From contig OX393570.1 of assembly GCA_947652115.1 (NCBI GenBank), forward strand, positions 13,378,103-13,442,102: 64,000 nt of DNA, written 5' to 3'. Shown here in pieces: positions 21,999 through 31,854 of the stretch. The stretch is from Blastomussa wellsi. Taxonomy: Eukaryota > Cnidaria > Anthozoa > Scleractinia > Plerogyridae. Below the pieces are notes generated by a model. The model did not search any database, had not been told where the DNA came from, and was given only the letters and a program-made list of their open reading frames with translations. A program made the translations under genes and the position numbers. The number at the start of each line of letters is the position of its first letter. Positions within the stretch are counted from its first letter, which is position 1.

Positions 21999-22473
21999 CT
22001 AAACCATCTGGTCAAAGCCTTTTTTGGGTGGCGTTGATGGATGCGGAGATGCTTGCATCAACTGTGGCGCAACTGCCGGCGCAGTTGCCCGTTCCTTTTT
22101 AAAAAAGGCTCGGATGTCTTCACGCTTGAGTCGTTACAAGCGTTGCGCCAATTGCAATGATAGAGATCCATTGGGTTGTGCTGAGACCATTTGTGACTTT
22201 GGAATCTGAATCTGAATCAGCTGCTGCTGCTGCTACAACAGGCTCTGGTTCGGCCGGCGCAGATTTTTTTTCATTCTCGTTTGCGATTTTCTCGAGATAA
22301 GCTTTTTTCTGTGCTTCGCGGGCCAACCGAGTTCTTTCAGCAACCATTTTACCAGCGGCCACTCGCTTGGGATTTTTGGCGGGCTTTGTTGCCTGAGTTT
22401 GTGGAGTTACTTGGCTTTCCTGTGGTTCAGGGTTTGCTTGAGCGGACGGTTGCGGCTGCTTTTCTTCAACCAT
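21999..22473 (-). pseudogene. Basic/Pro-rich single-TM protein (element A)
   Basis: Homologue of the intact 41,706-42,176. It starts MVEEKQPQPSAQ, with the conserved basic block NPKRVAAGKMVAERTRLARE, an Ala-rich linker and the TM segment LSTTQWISIIAIGATLVTT. A frameshift follows at about 22,130, after which the conserved KREDIRAFF and a Pro-rich tail ending in a stop at 21,999-22,001 lie in another frame. Function unknown. Confidence 0.7.
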
Positions 22474-22497
22474 TGTTACCTGGAAACAAATGTATAT

Positions 22498-22665
22498 TTA
22501 ATTAAAAAATTTTTTCTGTGCTTCGCGGACCAACCGAGTTCTTTCAGCAATCCTTTTACCAGCAGCCACTCGCTTGGGATTTTTGGCGGGCTTTGTAGCC
22601 GGAGTTTGTGAAGTTACTTGGCTTGTTTGAGCGGACGGTTGCTGCTGCTGCTGTTCTTCAACCAT
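22498..22665 (-). pseudogene. Truncated duplicate of the basic/Pro-rich TM gene
   Basis: Repeats the N-terminal half of the adjacent gene (start MVEEQQQQQ, then NPKRVAAGKRIAERTRLVRE) with its own upstream region including aaatatatatt, then stops at the start of the next copy. A local tandem duplication followed by truncation. Confidence 0.7.
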
Positions 22666-22717
22666 TGTTACGTGGAAACAAATATATATTAAAAAATTTT
22701 TTTGTGAGAATTGCTGC

Positions 22718-23284
22718 CTATTTCTGAGGAATTTTTTCAGCAGGTGGTGAGGGAAGCTCAGTAATTTCAACCGTTTTTGCTTCGCTTTTCCAATCAATGT
22801 GTTTTATTGTGGTCAGCACCGCGGTGGCCACAGCGAGAAAACGCCCCCACTTTAAAGAAACGGCGCCGGCCAGGTTGGAGAGCTCTTTGTTGATGAAATA
22901 GTCGTTTATGAGTTCTTTTTGATAAGCGTCGATGTCTTTGACGTCAACGACAATTCCGGCCGCTTTGGACACAAGAAAAATGAAGCTGTCGATCAAGCTG
23001 TCAGTTGTATTTGAGCCCACCAAGGCCTCCCAACGTTTGATGTTCTTCTCAACATCTTTGTCGGAGAGGCGCTTGACCTGCTCGTGCGACAGTTGCACAC
23101 CGAGGGCTTCTTTTTATTTTCCTTTTGACACCAGCACGGTCAACTTCTCACGAAGAGCAGAAATATTAGGCTGCAATGAAGCAACTGAAGAGACATTGTC
23201 GGGCGCGCTCGTTGGCTCAGCTTCAAGCAAGTTCAAAACGTCAGTCATGCAGTCTTCAAATTCGCTCGTTGATTGTTTCGCCAT
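22718..23284 (-). pseudogene. Conserved helical protein, homologue of 49,455-50,006 (element A)
   Basis: Reads MAKQSTSEFEDC at the start, then EAEPTSAP and the conserved LSHEQVKRLSDKDVEKNIKR block and KDIDAYQKELINDYFI. One in-frame TAA at 23,114-23,116 interrupts it; downstream of that the same frame continues to the stop at 22,718. The start lies in frame with the upstream ATPase fragment, so the two form a single fused frame. Function unknown. Confidence 0.7.
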
Positions 23285-23653
23285 TTTGTATAGGTTGAAT
23301 CCTGCGTGGCGGGCGCTAAATGCGAGATTTACCTGCGGGCCTGTGCGCTTTTTCACATCTTTCGTGGCCGCGCAGTCATCGAGGATTATGAGCGTGTTGG
23401 TGCCTTCCAAAAAGAAGCAAACAAGCTTCAACCAGGGTTCAACCTCATTCTGTTCGCAAATGATAACATAAAAACGCGGGTCCGCCAAAGCGAAACGATG
23501 AAAAGTCATGTTATGCGCGAATGTCGGGCAGATGAGCACGATGTAGTCGAACTTGCCGCGAAAAGGCCCGTGGAGGTGATCAACCACAAACCTTGATTTG
23601 CCTGAATTCGTCGGGCCCACGATGAAAAATCTTTTTCCATGGCTAAAGATCAA
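23285..23653 (-). pseudogene. Packaging ATPase, N-terminal fragment (element A)
   Basis: Keeps Walker A GPTNSGKS and Walker B-like LIILDDCAA followed by KDVKKRTGPQ, as in the A32/FtsK-HerA family of DNA-packaging ATPases. The C-terminal half present in the intact copy (50,014-50,628) is deleted, and the frame runs straight into the next gene (MAKQ...). The N-terminus is also altered: the first residues do not match B or C because the neighbouring deletion ends there. Confidence 0.8.
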
Positions 23654-23673
23654 GAAAAAGTTAAAAAAATGAC

Positions 23674-24456
23674 ATGGAAGAAATCAGAAACAGAATGAGA
23701 GTTATTGATGAACAGAGAGCTGCTCTTGAAGATACACATTGGCCTTTGGATGAAAAAGAAATTAAAAAACTGAAACAGGCGAAAAAAGACCTTGAAAAAG
23801 AACATCAAGATAGAAGAAAACAACTTGAACAAATCAACAAAACAGCAAAACAGGCGCCAAAATTAAAAGAAGATATACAGAAGCTCACAGAAGAAATTGC
23901 CAGGTTAGATAAAAACATAAGTGAACTTCAAGAAAAAATTGACACAGAAGCCCTCAACGGGCTAAAAGTACAAAAAGCAGAACTGGAACGCGAAAATGAA
24001 GAAGATAGGGCGATCATCAACGATGAGGACGCCTCACCCTCTGACAAAGAAGCCGCGGAAGAAAGAGTTGCGGAAAGAACCGAGGAGCTTGCGCGTCTGC
24101 AAACGCAGATTGAGGAAAGAGAAAGTGCGCTTCCACTTCGTGAGCGAGTAAAAGAGATCTTCAAAAAATACGGCGTGACCGCCACGGCTGTCCTTCTTGC
24201 TGCTGGTGTCACGATTGGTGCTGTCGTTAGCACCATCAACTCGTCGCTGAAAGCCACCGCCAAAGGGTTGGGAAATGGCTTGAAAGAGATTGGCAAAAAA
24301 CTTGCTGGAATCCTTCCCGGTTTGATTGGCTCAATTGTTTCTTTTCTTTTCAAAGCTGCTGGCCATGCAATCGGTTTTCTTGCTGAGCACACCTGGCTTC
24401 TGATTTTGGATGTGGTGGCATTTTTGGTTGAGGGCTATATCAAAAAGCGACGTTAA
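23674..24456 (+). CDS. Coiled-coil membrane protein, C-terminal part (element A)
   Basis: 260 codons, open. A long charged coiled coil (about 1-165) is followed by a conserved hydrophobic Gly-rich block (GVTATAVLLAAGVTIGAVV) and further membrane segments ending AEHTWLLILDVVAFLVEG and a basic tail. It equals the C-terminal 56% of the C-copy protein 51,949-53,337; the N-terminal acidic region is deleted. Its stop codon TAA overlaps the stop of the convergent gene within TTAA at 24,453-24,456. Confidence 0.7.
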   Translation: MEEIRNRMRVIDEQRAALEDTHWPLDEKEIKKLKQAKKDLEKEHQDRRKQLEQINKTAKQAPKLKEDIQKLTEEIARLDKNISELQEKIDTEALNGLKVQKAELERENEEDRAIINDEDASPSDKEAAEERVAERTEELARLQTQIEERESALPLRERVKEIFKKYGVTATAVLLAAGVTIGAVVSTINSSLKATAKGLGNGLKEIGKKLAGILPGLIGSIVSFLFKAAGHAIGFLAEHTWLLILDVVAFLVEGYIKKRR

Positions 24457-26133
24457 CGCAATGTCAAGAAGGCCAAACCCGCAACTGCTACCGCACCAAC
24501 CGCAACAGCTATTTTGTTTAAGTCATGAGACTCACTGCCGGAGCCAAACGTTGGCGTCGGCGCTGGTTCAGGTTCCGCTGCTGTTTGGGACACAGGCGCT
24601 GGCTCTTTTTTCACCGCTTTGTGAATTGGATTGGAAGGATGGCTGTTTGGCGGGTTAATTTTTTATTTCCCGCCAGCCATGAGCTGAAGAGCCGCCTTTT
24701 TCGTGCTTTTGTTTGCACCGTCGTTTATCCCCAGTTTCATGCCCGGTATCGCCTGTTTGAGTCGGTTGTTGTAGCCAACCGTGCTTTCTGTGTTTATTAC
24801 CATCTGTGCGGGCATCAGCCATGCACCCGGACATACAGCAAGGTTGAGCCTCACCTTTGCCTCATCCACCGCCAGCTGATAACGCTGCACGCTTTTGCCA
24901 GGTCGGGCTGCCTTATCGTATCTTCCACCAAGACGAGGAACTCGCTCTGGGCCTCCTTTGCGCGCCCCCCTTCACCCAGGATGCTGCTGTGGACGTTTAC
25001 TTGCGCGCCCAAGATGCAATACACGAACGCCTCTATCGACTGGTTTATTCGCGACAAACCCGCCTGGGTCAAACCTGCCGTGGTTTTGGGCGCGAACCAA
25101 TTGAATTGCTCTTCCGCGGCGTTGTTTCTTATGAAACAAATTGAAATTCCCCTTTCTGACGCCCTTGGGTCCTCGTCGTCGAATTTTGCTTTTGCCGATG
25201 GATAGGGCACGTCCAAAACGAAAGGGTCATGACAATAAATGTAAACGCTCCCCAGCCCGTGGTTTGCCCCGTACGTGAAGCGGAAATCAGCTGACGGGGG
25301 AACGCCGAACTCTGCGCACAATCTTTTGTAAGAAGCTTCGTCATGGTTGTTGTTGGTTTAACTGAATGTTGGGTCGCCCGGCAATGCGCTTACACTTTGG
25401 ATGCCTCCGAGCTGGAAGAGGATTAGCCGAACCGTGAAGTATACATGGAAGATGTAGAACGCCCGCACCTGCGGCGGCAGATTCAGCGTTGTGTTGTCTT
25501 TGTCAAACACTTAACGTGATATTCCGCAACCTGTCGTCGCACACCATACGGCAAAGTTCAGCTGCTGTTCCCAGAAAGATAGATCAGGCCGGGCCAACCA
25601 TTTTTTTTTTTTGCGAGCTTTGACGTTTCGAACTTCTGTTGTTCCTTTTCGAATATCTCTCTGAACTTTGTTGTAAAATACTGGTCAGGGGAGACATAAA
25701 AATCCACTGATTTGTTGAATATTTTCTTCAAACTTGGCGCCGCGTCATGAAATTCAAGTGCTGGAACCGACGGCAAACTTTTTTCTGTACTGGGCGATAA
25801 CTGACCAGGGAAGCCGCCAACGTCATCCAAACCCAGCGCGCTTTTCATGCCTGCATCCCAATATTTGCGGTCTGAACCGAAGACGCTTTGTAGACTGCCT
25901 TAACCCTCTTTCCAGAATATTTCGGCTGTTGCTGTGTGGTCCGGCGCAAAAAATGTCTGTGCTTCAAATTGGCTTTTGTCAGCCCTCGGAAACCGTGCAG
26001 AAAAAGCCGCCCATGCCTTGGCTTGTGCAAGCTTCGCATTCGCCGTGGAGATTCCGTTGGCAGCCTGCGCTCTTTTTTCAAGATAGTCAAACACAACAGA
26101 ATCTTGCTTGCGTGCGGTTTTCCAGATGTTCAT
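24453..26133 (-). pseudogene. C-terminally membrane-anchored conserved protein (element A)
   Basis: Homologue of 53,334-55,020. Start ATG complement 26,131-26,133 (MNIWKTARKQ). Recognisable blocks are FPRADKSQFEAQ, HDAAPSLKKIFN, FTTKFREIFEKE, LTQAGLSRINQSIEAFVYCI, AKEAQSEFLVLVED and VCPGAWLMPAQMVINTES, then a linker and a terminal hydrophobic segment. Interrupted by a TAA near 25,902, a frameshift near 25,600, a stop near 25,512 and another shift near 24,880. Function unknown; probably structural, because it is always beside the capsid genes. Confidence 0.75.
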
Positions 26134-26187
26134 CTTTATATATTCCCCGTAATTTTTCAATTGAAAATTTGCGCGCAACATAATAAA

Positions 26188-26752
26188 ATGGTTGTGCTTA
26201 CTATTTCTACGTCTTCTAATCCATGCACCGTCAATTTTGACAACCCGATTCCAGAGGCCTCTTTCGTAAGGCTGTTGTCTTGTTCGCTTTATAATTCGTG
26301 GCATAATTTGAAAAACGATGGGGTAATTACAATGTCTGATCCTGATGGTAAACGGGCTGTTCCCATTACATTCCTCAGAGGGCATTACACTCTTGAAAGT
26401 ATGGCTCAAAATATTGAACATGCTCTCGCTAATGATGATGTAATTTTGATGTAAAACTTCCCACTCAAATCGATACACCAGCTGGTGCAATGGTTATTAA
26501 CAACTTTGGGAATAAAAAAATAACTCTTGACGAAGACTTAGCCGATTTTCTTGGCATATCCCGCGTTTTGTTTTTCAGAACTTTCGTCAAACGGCTTCGT
26601 ACACCGAGTACTTACTTTGTCCATTGCGACTTTGTTGACCACAATCAAAATTTGGTCAATGGCAAAGCTTCAACCCTTCTTGCAAAGACAACGACGGAGA
26701 GCTTTTTGATTTTAACGATCAACCTCTTGAATTCGAATTGCAAATTATTTGA
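26188..26752 (+). pseudogene. Probable minor virion protein (element A)
   Basis: Begins MVVLTISTSSNPCTVNFDNP with the conserved RLLSCSLYNSW. A TAA at 26,452 and a frameshift break it. FVHCDFVDHNQNLVNGK is retained, but about 40 residues before the conserved C-terminal ending are deleted, and the ending itself is shifted in frame. Intact homologue: 55,063-55,731. I do not assign a fold with certainty; a penton/minor-capsid role is inferred from size and neighbours. Confidence 0.7.
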
Positions 26753-26775
26753 AAAATAAAATCTGTGTATATACC

Positions 26776-27329
26776 ATGTCTTCGTCTATTGCGTTGCCAA
26801 GTGCTCCGCCTATTTATCCAGAGCTTCCCCTGGAAAGAACCGAAAATTTCCGGCTTACTGAGATCAGTAAAATTGAAAAAGAAATTGCCGATGAGGCTGA
26901 ACACCGGAGGCTTCTATTTAAAAAATACAAGAAAACTCGCAAAGTGATTCACTATTCCGGGGTGTCTCTTGGCGTTGCAAGTGCCTTCCTGTCTTCCGGG
27001 GCCGTTGCATCTTCACTTACTGGCGTCGGAATTGTGGTCGGTGCGCCTGTTGCTGGAATTGCCGCCCTCCTTGGCTTTGCTTCCACAGGCCTGTATGCTA
27101 TTAACAAGAAGCTTGAAAGGAAAATTAAAAAGCACACGAAAATTCACGCTCTGGCCCTGGCAAAGCATGACTCGATAAAAGGCTCCGTCTCTCAAGCTCT
27201 CAATGACGATAATGTTTCCAACGCTGAATTCAAAATGATCTCTGGTGAAATGCAGAAATATCGTGAACTCAACGAGAGACTGCGGAAAAACCTCGCGAAG
27301 CCGTCCGATTCGCCGAATATTGAAACGTG
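26776..27329 (+). pseudogene. Gly/Ala-rich membrane protein, truncated tandem copy 1 (element A)
   Basis: Start ATG at 26,776 (MSSSIALPSAPPIYPELPLE). It is nearly identical to copy 2, which starts exactly 562 bp downstream. The duplication cuts off the last about 26 codons: after SPNIET the frame reads into the upstream region of copy 2. One substitution (Ile to Val) distinguishes the copies in the central region. Confidence 0.75.
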
Positions 27330-27337
27330 TATATACC

Positions 27338-27967
27338 ATGTCTTCGTCTATTGCGTTGCCAAGTGCTCCGCCTATTTATCCAGAGCTTCCCCTGGAAAGA
27401 ACCGAAAATTTCCGGCTTACTGAGATCAGTAAAATTGAAAAAGAAATTGCCGATGAGGCTGAACACCGGAGGCTTCTATTTAAAAAATACAAGAAAACTC
27501 GCAAAGTGATTCACTATTCCGGGGTGTCTCTTGGCGTTGCAAGTGCCTTCCTGTCTTCCGGGGCCGTTGCATCTTCACTTACTGGCGTCGGAATTGTGGT
27601 CGGTGCGCCTGTTGCTGGAATTGCCGCCCTCCTTGGCTTTGCTTCCACAGGCCTGTATGCTGTTAACAAGAAGCTTGAAAGGAAAATTAAAAAGCACACG
27701 AAAATTCACGCTCTGGCCCTGGCAAAGCATGACTCGATAAAAGGCTCCGTCTCTCAAGCTCTCAATGACGATAATGTTTCCAACGCTGAATTCAAAATGA
27801 TCTCTGGTGAAATGCAGAAATATCGTGAACTCAACGAGAGACTGCGGAAAAACCTCGCGAAGCCGTCCGATTCGCCGAATATTGAAACGTTAAAAAAACA
27901 GATTCGCCAAGAGCTTCGTCAAGAACTTCGAAAAAAACTGACGGCGTCCAGCACAAATTTGAAGTAA
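27338..27967 (+). CDS. Gly/Ala-rich membrane protein, copy 2 (element A)
   Basis: 209 codons from ATG 27,338, uninterrupted. It has a Pro-rich N-terminus, a charged helix with the motif RTENFRLTEISKIEKEIADE, then a long Gly/Ala/Val hydrophobic hairpin (about residues 60-110). Charged helices follow, ending in a basic QELRQELRKKL repeat. The architecture suggests insertion into or bending of a membrane. Homologue at 30,581-31,160. It is the only complete copy of this gene in the window. No functional assignment. Confidence 0.75.
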   Translation: MSSSIALPSAPPIYPELPLERTENFRLTEISKIEKEIADEAEHRRLLFKKYKKTRKVIHYSGVSLGVASAFLSSGAVASSLTGVGIVVGAPVAGIAALLGFASTGLYAVNKKLERKIKKHTKIHALALAKHDSIKGSVSQALNDDNVSNAEFKMISGEMQKYRELNERLRKNLAKPSDSPNIETLKKQIRQELRQELRKKLTASSTNLK

Positions 27968-27976
27968 ACTTTGAGT

Positions 27977-28240
27977 CTAAAAAAAGAAAAATCTCCCTCT
28001 CTGTTTTAAAAAAGTAGACCAGGCCTCTTGCGAAAAAATAAAAGTTCCCAACGTGACTAAAATTGGAGATTGGCAGAACTTTGTGAAATGCTTCTGCTTT
28101 TCCACACGCTTTTCTGTATTTACAAGGAACTTCCAACACCCGTTTGGCAGAGCGAGGTCAGACGGATAACACAGCAAGTTGTTGAGGCAATGTCCGAGGT
28201 GGGCTCTGATCGACGGTTCGATCGTGCGCTTTGAACACAT
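27977..28240 (-). CDS. Conserved short ORF of unknown reality (element A)
   Basis: A frame containing HCLNNLLCYPSDLALPNG and KRVEKQKHFTKFCQSP is recognisable also in element B's displaced end (about 31,250-31,430, minus strand), where it is broken. It may be the distal part of the zinc-ribbon transcription unit or an untranslated conserved region. Weak evidence. Confidence 0.3.
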   Translation of the reverse strand: MCSKRTIEPSIRAHLGHCLNNLLCYPSDLALPNGCWKFLVNTEKRVEKQKHFTKFCQSPILVTLGTFIFSQEAWSTFLKQRGRFFFF

Positions 28241-28247
28241 CTTGGGT

Positions 28248-28790
28248 TCACACCCTTTTTATAAATATTTCACTGTCGATTTCATCAAAAGTTGGGTCGC
28301 CGAGGAAGTGTTTGGCTCCATTTTTCCAGCACGAGAAGCACATTCCGTTCACAGACGCTGCATTTTCTACAAACCGTTGCCTTGACAATTTGTTCACCCT
28401 GCTACAAAAATGGGCGGCTTGCAGTTCCTCGTGAATTGCCTCCCAGCCAAGGGATAACTTTTGCTTAATTTTTTCCCTCAACTCTGGCGTTTGAAATTTC
28501 TCCATCGGCAAGAACGCTTGCTCTTTTTGCTTCAGCTCGTGCAAAAGATGGGCATAATTTTTCTTTGCTTTTTTCTCTATGCGTGTTGGCCGCTGTTGTA
28601 GCGTGTGCCCTCCGCAATGCCCGCATAGTCGGTGGTCGGTCAAAATCCCGATTCCACAGCTGCGGCATGGCGCCGGCTTTTGCCTTCCTTTTTGATTTGC
28701 CAGTTGTGCTGCACGCAATATTTTCCGTCGCACTTTTTACCGCAGTTCTTTTTCCGATTTCGCAGCAACCACTTTCACTTGGGCGAAGTA
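28248..28790 (-). pseudogene. Zinc-ribbon-like protein (element A)
   Basis: Cys-rich core PCRSCGIGILTDHRLCGHCGG followed by a helix QQRPTRIEKKAKKNYAHLL, then a further Cys-containing tail (CFSCWKNGAKHFLG). The N-terminal Cys/His part lies in a different frame upstream of about 28,680, so the gene is frameshifted. It lies at the element end, as in the terminal repeats of element B. Likely nucleic-acid binding by fold; role unknown. Confidence 0.65.
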
Positions 28791-28845
28791 ATATCACAAC
28801 GGTTGAGCGACGAGGTGGTATTTGTTTTCCTCATGTTCTACTACT

Positions 28846-29848
28846 GCGCGAGGAAAAGGAAATTACAGATCTGCTAGATGACGAACAAAATTGTCTAAGT
28901 TATAATGCCTTTATAAATAAATTCAGAATTAAAACCAATTATCTCGAATATTATAATTATAAGAAAATTATAAGAAAATGCACTTTAAAGTCAATCATAA
29001 CCTACCACCAAATAATCCAGTTGACAACTTCTTTTTCTCATGCCAAGGTTTCAAAAAAGGTTTATGAATATTTGATAAACAAAAAATCTTCTATACCATT
29101 AAGAAGTAAGGGAAGTGGTTGGAAGAGATTAGGGACATAGCTAGTAACCCTGACATAACAGTAAACTGGAAAAATACGTACTGCCTGTCATCTCTGTGTA
29201 CAAAAGAGTCAAAACTTAGAGCCTCCCAATTTAAACTCCTTTATAGAAGAATCGCCACAAATGACTTTCTGCACAAGATAGGTATTAAACAAACGGATTC
29301 CTGCCCCTTTTGTGAGGTACAAAAAAAAACTTTCGTTCATTTATTTTGGACCGGCAAAAATACACAGAAATTTTGGAAGAGCACCTTTGACTGGATTTCT
29401 CAAAACCCCTAAACCTTCTTTGACTCTATGTTTTGGTCTCATTGATAATGTAAAAGATGTTCTCTTTCATCAGCTACTCATTCTAGCCAGATATTACATA
29501 TATAACTGTCGGCTTCGGAACAAGCTTGCTAACCTACAGGTCTATATACAACTACTTATAAATTCAATGGAAATTGAAAAACAAACTGCATTCTACAGCA
29601 ACGACCCAAACCTCTTTGTGAAGAAGTGGTCTCGTTTGCAAAACAACCTCTAACAAAGTGTACTACATTACCAATATAAAGATGAAAGCAGCGTAAAGCG
29701 TAGAACCGTTTAATTGTTAACTAAATATACTTCAAGTGATTTTTTAGTTTGTATTCCACAGTACCGTAAGCGTTGCTAGTAGTCGTACGCATCATTAGCA
29801 TTTGTAAGCATTGTTAGCATTGCGAGTAAAATTTGTATTAGTTTTGTA
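28846..29848 (+). repeat. Composite array unit U3 fragment (LINE plus tail)
   Basis: Begins near gatctgctagatgacgaaca and ends gtattagttttgtaa at 29,848, where displaced piece 1 of element B starts. It corresponds to about 59,780-60,800 of the best unit. The missing continuation of this tail is found inverted at 35,873 going leftwards. Confidence 0.75.
28860..29690 (+). pseudogene. LINE C-terminal fragment (zf-RVT), copy 3
   Basis: Frames 29,119-29,412 and 29,312-29,653 carry CPFCEVQKKTFVHLFWTG in place of the usual final Cys, preceded by LYRRIATNDFLHKIGIKQTD. Multiple frame breaks. Same family and position in the unit as the other copies. Confidence 0.7.
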
Positions 29849-29899
29849 AAATCATTCCCTTTTATTTTTCAATTGAAAATTTGCTCGGAACAAAATAAA

Positions 29900-30568
29900 A
29901 TGGTTGTGCTTACTATTGTTACAACAGAAAACGATCACACTGTTTACTTTGACAATCCAATTCAGAACCCGAGATTTATCAGACTGTTGGGTTGTTCACT
30001 TTACAACTCGTGGCACAACTTAAAAGAAACGGGGAAAGTGTTAGTATAGTTTGGGCAGTCTAGAAAAGAAGAAACTCTTTTGCTTCCTGGCAACTATTCT
30101 TTCGAAAATATCCAAGACTTTTTCAACGAAGGTTTCAAAGACAAAATATTTTCTGCAAAGATGGACCCATTCGGTAGAACACTTATCATAACCCCAAAGA
30201 AAGAAAAAAATGTCACAGATTTTGATATAAGCGACAAAATGAAAAAACTTTTTGATATTGTCGCCAAAAATGACACGCAAATAACCACCTATGGTTTAAA
30301 AACTGAGAAGTTTTATTTTATCCACTGCGATTTAGTGGACAGTGAGCAGAACCTTTTCAACGGAAAGCGTTCGAGTGTTCTTGCGAGTTTTGACATAAAA
30401 GGCAAACCTTATGAAAAAGTTACATATCATAGCGGTGAACAACATGTTTTGAGAGACACAAATAAAACCAGAGAAGTTCATAGTTTAAACATCTCTGTCA
30501 AAAATGAAAATGGCAAACTGTTGGACTTTCATGGGTTCCCAATTTTTTTCCTTTTAGAAATAAATTGA
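29900..30568 (+). pseudogene. Probable minor virion protein (element B)
   Basis: 222 codons from ATG 29,900, interrupted only by one in-frame TAG at 30,047-30,049. Conserved blocks are IRLLGCSLYNSWHNL, FYFIHCDLVDSEQNLFNGK, FDIKGKPYEKVTY and VHSLNISVKNENGKLLDF. The length and every block match the intact C-copy 55,063-55,731. Conserved short beta-strand-like segments fit a single jelly-roll minor capsid/penton protein, but this is inference. Confidence 0.75.
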
Positions 30569-30580
30569 AATTATTATACC

Positions 30581-31160
30581 ATGTCTTCGTCAAATGTGTT
30601 GCCGAGTGCACCTGACCTTCCCCCGCTTGAAAGAACCGAAAATTTCCGACTAACTGAAATCAGCAAAATTGAAAAAGAAATAGCCGATGAAGTCGAGCAT
30701 CGTAGGCTTGTATTGAAAAAATACACGAAAGCCCGGAAAATTATCCACTATTCCTCGGTTTCTCTCGGCGTTGGAAGTGCATTCCTTTCTTCTGGTGCCG
30801 TCGCAAGTTCTTTAACGGGCGTTGGAATTGTTGTCGGTGCGCCTGTCGCCGGAATTGCCGTCCTCCTTGGGTTTGCTTTGACAGGCCTTGCTGCTGTTAA
30901 CAGGAAGCTTGAGAGGAAAATCAAAAAAGCAAAACACGACTCTATCAAAAGTTCCGTTTCCCAAGCTCTGGATGACGGCAATGTTTCTGACGCTGAATTT
31001 AAAATGATCTCTCGTGAAATGGAAAAATATCGTGAATTAAAAGAGAGACTTCGGGAAAACTTCGCGGAAAACCGAATATTGAAACGATAAAAAAATAGGT
31101 TCGCCTCGAACTTCGGAAAGAGTTTCTGAAAAAAATGTCGGCGTCCAACGCGAATTTGAA
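30581..31160 (+). pseudogene. Gly/Ala-rich membrane protein (element B)
   Basis: ATG at 30,581 (MSSSNVLPSAPDLPPLERTE), 12 bp after the upstream stop. Same charged helix plus Gly/Ala/Val hydrophobic hairpin as 27,338-27,967. A frameshift near 31,070 ends the frame early (stop at 31,088-31,090), leaving the conserved basic C-terminus in another frame to about 31,160, with one further stop in it. Function unknown. Confidence 0.7.
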
Positions 31161-31458
31161 CTAAACTTTGAATCGAAAAAAAGAAAAATATATCTCTCTG
31201 TTAAGACCTTTGGTTGATCCACGAAGGAAAAAAAGTTTCCAACGTTTTGGAAATTGAAGATTGACAGAACTTTGAAAAATGCTTCTGCTTTTCCACACGC
31301 TTTTTTGTATTCACCAGGAACTTTCAACGCCCGTTTGGCAGAGCGAGGTCAGACGGATAACACAACAAGTTGTTGAGGCAATGTCCGAGGTGGGTTCTGA
31401 TGGAGTTTGCGTGGTAGGTCACCGCTCTTAAAGAAAATGTTCTCCTGTCACACGTATT

Positions 31459-31854
31459 TTACAAAGGTTTCGCAGTCATCTTCAGGCACGTGGAAGGATT
31501 CAAGGTAGTGTTTTTTTTTTCATTTTCAAAACATGCGGCAAATAAACCAGTTTTTCCGCAAACGTTACATTTGCGGCAATAGATTGATTTTGTAATTCGC
31601 CCAAGTTTTTCACAAAAAGGGGCCTGTTCATCACGCACCTCATCCGGCCGCTTTTGCAACGTGGCCCATCCGCAATACACGCATAGCCGGTGGTCGGTCA
31701 AAACACCGATTCCGCAGCTGCGGCATGGCGACGGCTGTTGCATTCCTTTCTTCTCTTGCAATTTGTGCTGATAACAATATTGCCCGCTGCACTTTTTGCC
31801 GCAGTTCTTGGGCCGGTTTTCTCCGTGTTTTTGTGCCAATTTTGTCTCCGCCAC
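31459..31854 (-). CDS. Zinc-ribbon-like protein in the terminal repeat (element B, displaced end)
   Basis: Open frame of 131 codons. Cys/His-rich: NCGKKCSGQYCYQHKLQE, then PCRSCGIGVLTDHRLCVYCG, then a third module CRKCNVCGKTGLFAACFEN. The putative start codon is GTG in a context (agtggcgga) identical to the copy at 48,720, so initiation is doubtful or the start is further in. The N-terminal half is inside the terminal inverted repeat. Likely a nucleic-acid-binding zinc protein; role unknown. Confidence 0.6.
   Translation of the reverse strand: MAETKLAQKHGENRPKNCGKKCSGQYCYQHKLQEKKGMQQPSPCRSCGIGVLTDHRLCVYCGWATLQKRPDEVRDEQAPFCEKLGRITKSIYCRKCNVCGKTGLFAACFENEKKNTTLNPSTCLKMTAKPL

Larger units (their letters stand above)
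18941..28845 (-). mobile_element. Polinton-like element A (damaged, reverse orientation)
   Basis: Gene order, read from right to left, matches elements B and C: zinc-ribbon, Gly/Ala membrane protein (duplicated), probable virion protein, C-anchored protein, coiled-coil protein, ATPase, small membrane cassette, integrase, polymerase. The major capsid gene, the ATPase 3' half and the coiled-coil N-terminus are missing through one deletion at about 23,650. The polymerase side is truncated inside the gene at 18,941, so that terminus is lost. The zinc-ribbon end stops near ttctactactgcgcg, close to but not at the true terminus. Confidence 0.85.

Noticed and set aside
23928..24392. Long antisense ORF over the coiled-coil gene (also 37,570-37,956 and 52,668-53,273)
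   Set aside because: Ser-rich shadow frame opposite Glu/Lys-rich coiled-coil codons; no TATA-like motif or conservation of its own beyond that forced by the sense gene.
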